From NCBI GenBank assembly GCA_016937695.1, contig JAFGWC010000157.1, forward strand, positions 1-64,000: DNA of 64,000 nt, read 5' to 3'. This DNA comes from Bacteroidales bacterium. Lineage in GTDB: Bacteria; Bacteroidota; Bacteroidia; Bacteroidales; NBLH01. Made by a program: the position numbers and the translations under genes. Below are positions 60,985 through 64,000 of the stretch, in pieces. The notes beneath the pieces are model-generated. The model did not search any database. It saw only the letters and a list, made by a program, of their open reading frames with translations, and was not told the DNA's origin. The first letter of the stretch is position 1; the number at the start of each line of letters is the position of its first letter.

Positions 60985-62259
60985 CTAATTGAGTTGATTT
61001 GAAAAATTTACTAAAAGCTTAAATAGAGCCTCGTACTTGTTTAAAGGAAGTGATTCAGATTTATCATAAATATTATGATACTCAGAGTATTCACCTAAAG
61101 TGTAAATAAAAAAGCTTTTTACTCCATTTTTATAAAAAGGATAATGATCGCTGTTTGCGGCAGGTCCTCGAACATAAATTTCAGGCAAATAGTTATTTTT
61201 AGCGTTAATTTTTTTTAACAACTCGAACTCTGATGTAAATTCTGTTGCATTAACCACTTTAATCCCTTTTTCACCACTACCAACCATATCTAAATTAATC
61301 AAAAATTTGATTTTTTCTAATGGGAATTTCGGATTTTTAACATATTCTGAAGAACCAAGAAGCCCTAATTCTTCTCCACTAAAAAAAATAAAAGCAATAG
61401 AATATTTAAGTTTTTTACTGTTTTTAGAAAAATATTTTGCCATATCTAGTACAAGAGCAACTCCACTTGCATTATCGTTAGCGCCCGGGAAATAAACATC
61501 CTTTCCCATTTGCCCAAGGTGATCGTAATGTGCAGAAAACACAATAAAACTATCAATTTCTCCATGAATGTAACCAATAATGTTTCTTGTATTATACGAA
61601 TTTTTATAATCGTTTTCAATTTCGATATCAATAAATTTCAAGCTGTCCGGAATTGCACCTTTTAAGATTTTAACTCTTGGAAATTTATCTGCAGTTTGCG
61701 AAGGTATGTACATTAAATTTTTGTATTCTGTTTCAATTATCCCTTTAGCATTAAATAAATTATATTTAATAATATCATCAGCAGCATCTTTAAAACCTTT
61801 GTTTTTCACATAAAATGTATCTATTAACAAAAAACTTTTTTCAATACTATCTTTACTTATCAATTGTAATTTTTCAGGGTAATTCATTAATTCATAATTC
61901 ATTACAATAACAGGAAATTTTCCTTTAATTGTATTTGAAGATGAAGATACTAAATATTCTAATCCTGGAATTAAACTATTTCCGTTAAGCTTTAAACTAA
62001 TATTATTATGAAAAGTATTAACTGAAATATTAAAATTTTGAGTATACGAATTATCAAAACTTTCAATTTTATTTTTTTTAAGCAGGTCAATTATATAAAA
62101 TGCAGTTAAGCTATCACCATTTTCTGAATATCCTCTTCCGGCATATTTTGAAGAAGAAATTTCGCTAATAATTTTGTGGGCAAATTTAATATCCTGACTA
62201 AATAAATTAGCATTATTGAAAATCAAAAAAAATAGAGAAATAAATAATATCAGTCTCAT
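60985..62259 (-). CDS. Secreted M28-family metallopeptidase
   Basis: SAHYDHLGQMG; GANDNASGVALVLDMAKYF; FFSGEELGLLGSSEYV. Confidence 0.93.
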   Translation of the reverse strand: MRLILFISLFFLIFNNANLFSQDIKFAHKIISEISSSKYAGRGYSENGDSLTAFYIIDLLKKNKIESFDNSYTQNFNISVNTFHNNISLKLNGNSLIPGLEYLVSSSSNTIKGKFPVIVMNYELMNYPEKLQLISKDSIEKSFLLIDTFYVKNKGFKDAADDIIKYNLFNAKGIIETEYKNLMYIPSQTADKFPRVKILKGAIPDSLKFIDIEIENDYKNSYNTRNIIGYIHGEIDSFIVFSAHYDHLGQMGKDVYFPGANDNASGVALVLDMAKYFSKNSKKLKYSIAFIFFSGEELGLLGSSEYVKNPKFPLEKIKFLINLDMVGSGEKGIKVVNATEFTSEFELLKKINAKNNYLPEIYVRGPAANSDHYPFYKNGVKSFFIYTLGEYSEYHNIYDKSESLPLNKYEALFKLLVNFSNQLN

Positions 62260-62343
62260 AGTAAATAAAAATTTTAAAACTGTTTGTTTAATTATATTTT
62301 TGTAAAAGTAATAATTGAAATTTAATTTAATAATTAAAGATAA

Positions 62344-62949
62344 ATGTTTCTAGAAAATAACTTTAAAAACATAGTAAAAAGAGGCTGGATAGAATTAATA
62401 TCAGGCTCAATGTTTTCGGGTAAAACTGAAGAATTAATAAGGCGATTAAGAAGAGCTGAAATTGCTGGACAAAAAATTGCAATATTTAAACCAGAGATAG
62501 ACAAAAGATATTCAGAAAAAAACATTGTTTCTCACGATTCAAAAACAATTCCTTCAATGCCATTATCTGATGCAAAAAACATATTAAATCATGTAAAAGA
62601 TATTGAAGTAGTAGGAATAGACGAAGCTCAATTTTTTGATAATGAGATAGTTGACGTTTGCAATACTTTGGCAAACAATGGCGTTAGAGTAATTATTGCA
62701 GGACTTGATATGGATTTTAACGGAAATCCTTTTGGTTCAATGCCTGCTTTATTTGCAATTTCGGAATACGTAACTAAAGTACATGCAATTTGTATGAAAT
62801 GCGGAAATTTAGCACATTATTCTCACAGACTTACTGCAACAAAAAAACTTGTTGAATTAGGCGAAAAAGATATTTACGAACCTTTATGCAGAAGCTGTTA
62901 TAACGAAATAAAAGCTAATGAAAGTTCTGAGCCTGAGCTGTTTAAATAA
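62344..62949 (+). CDS. tdk: Thymidine kinase
   Basis: [46 protein letters not shown] and CRSC zinc ligands. Confidence 0.97.
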   Translation: MFLENNFKNIVKRGWIELISGSMFSGKTEELIRRLRRAEIAGQKIAIFKPEIDKRYSEKNIVSHDSKTIPSMPLSDAKNILNHVKDIEVVGIDEAQFFDNEIVDVCNTLANNGVRVIIAGLDMDFNGNPFGSMPALFAISEYVTKVHAICMKCGNLAHYSHRLTATKKLVELGEKDIYEPLCRSCYNEIKANESSEPELFK

Positions 62950-62952
62950 AAA

Positions 62953-64000
62953 ATGGGAAACAACATTTTATATAATTACTATAAAAAAAATATCAATAAA
63001 TTATATTTTTATTCGTTTATTCTTATTTCAATAGGATTATTGTTTTCGCGAATTTTAATAAGTACTGGATTTTTCTTAATTTTTTTCAATTGGATTTTTG
63101 AAGGAAATTTTAAACTCAAATTTGAATTAATAAAAAAAAACAAAGTAAAAATATTTATTAGTTTAATCTTTTTTATTTATGTTGCAGGCCTTATTAATAC
63201 TTCAAACTTAATATACGGGCTTGCAGAATTAAAAATAAAACTACCGCTTTTACTTCCAATTTTTTATATATCAGCAATAAAATTAAATGAAAAACAAATT
63301 AATGCAATATTTCATTTTTTTATTGTTTCTGTATTTTTTTCAACAATATTTGCGTTTATTAAATTTCAATTTTTTAAAGATTTTTTTTCTATTGAAGATA
63401 TATACGAAATTTCGATTGTTGGTTTAAACTTACATTTATCTTTATTAGTAAATTTTGCAATTTGTTTAATTTTATATTATATTTTTTTAAAAAAAGAAAA
63501 GATATTAAAATATGATTTTATATATCTGATAATTCAAGTTTGGTTTATCCTTTTTTTATTTATATTAAACTCATTAACAGGATATTTCGTATTTTTTTCA
63601 ATCGTTTTAATTAATGTAATTTATGTTTTAATAAAAATTAAAATAAATAAATTTAAAATATTGATAATATCAATATTAATGCTTTTTATATTAATTCCTG
63701 TTGTATATACAATATCAATAATTAATGATTTTTACAAATTTGAAAAAGTTGATTTTAAAAATCTTGAAAAAATAACTATCTCCGGAAATAATTATTATCA
63801 CAACCTAAAAAGTAAAAGAAAAGAAAACGGAAATATTATTGATATCTATATTTGTAAAAAAGAATTAGAACAAGAATGGAATAAAAAATCTGAATTAAAA
63901 TTTAACAATTTAGATAAAAAAAATCAGCAATTATCTGAAACCATAATAAGATATTTAAGCTCAAAAGGATTAAGAAAAGATTCAAGCGGAATATCTAAAT
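62953..64000 (+). CDS. O-antigen ligase-like polytopic membrane protein (truncated by window end)
   Basis: Manual translation from ATG 62953: MGNNILYNYYKKNINKLYFYSFILISIGLLFSRIL...LNSLTGYFVFF...; open to the window edge. Confidence 0.75.
   Translation, partial: MGNNILYNYYKKNINKLYFYSFILISIGLLFSRILISTGFFLIFFNWIFEGNFKLKFELIKKNKVKIFISLIFFIYVAGLINTSNLIYGLAELKIKLPLLLPIFYISAIKLNEKQINAIFHFFIVSVFFSTIFAFIKFQFFKDFFSIEDIYEISIVGLNLHLSLLVNFAICLILYYIFLKKEKILKYDFIYLIIQVWFILFLFILNSLTGYFVFFSIVLINVIYVLIKIKINKFKILIISILMLFILIPVVYTISIINDFYKFEKVDFKNLEKITISGNNYYHNLKSKRKENGNIIDIYICKKELEQEWNKKSELKFNNLDKKNQQLSETIIRYLSSKGLRKDSSGISK

Noticed and set aside
1-64000. CRISPR arrays, transposons, prophage, rRNA, tRNA
   Set aside because: No regularly spaced direct repeats, transposase or integrase-like proteins, phage proteins or recognisable RNA genes seen. 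tRNAs were not searched by covariance model, so a missed one is possible.

Overview
This is a 64 kb AT-rich bacterial chromosomal window. Gene content and families point to Bacteroidota, probably Bacteroidales-like: PorX, a PorE-like OmpA protein, a SiaB/SiaC/ABC cluster, FISUMP, glutamine synthetase III, and TAnnTTTG-type promoters. About 50 credible protein genes are present. I could not support any rRNA, tRNA, CRISPR array, transposase, integrase or prophage. Housekeeping genes include purE, hpt, obg, glnN, a purM-like gene, prfA, pyrF, thyA, folA, tsaE, rsmI and tdk. Two accessory regions stand out. (1) A minus-strand cluster (~34.35-42.0 kb) encodes an HMA-like/AraC regulator, a PqqD-like protein, an ATP-grasp ligase, a type III PLP decarboxylase, a urea-transporter/M23 peptidase fusion and two TPR/outer-membrane proteins. 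It looks like an uncharacterised peptide or amino-acid-conjugate pathway. (2) A minus-strand signalling cluster (~21.3-32.9 kb) encodes two large PAS/GAF sensors (one with a SpoIIE/PP2C phosphatase domain), a SiaB-like kinase, a SiaC-like DUF1987 protein, a TerB-ABCG-type ABC transporter and two secreted or lipoproteins. It resembles the Pseudomonas SiaABC switch with a transporter in place of the diguanylate cyclase. All assignments come from reading the sequence and translated motifs; no database search was run.
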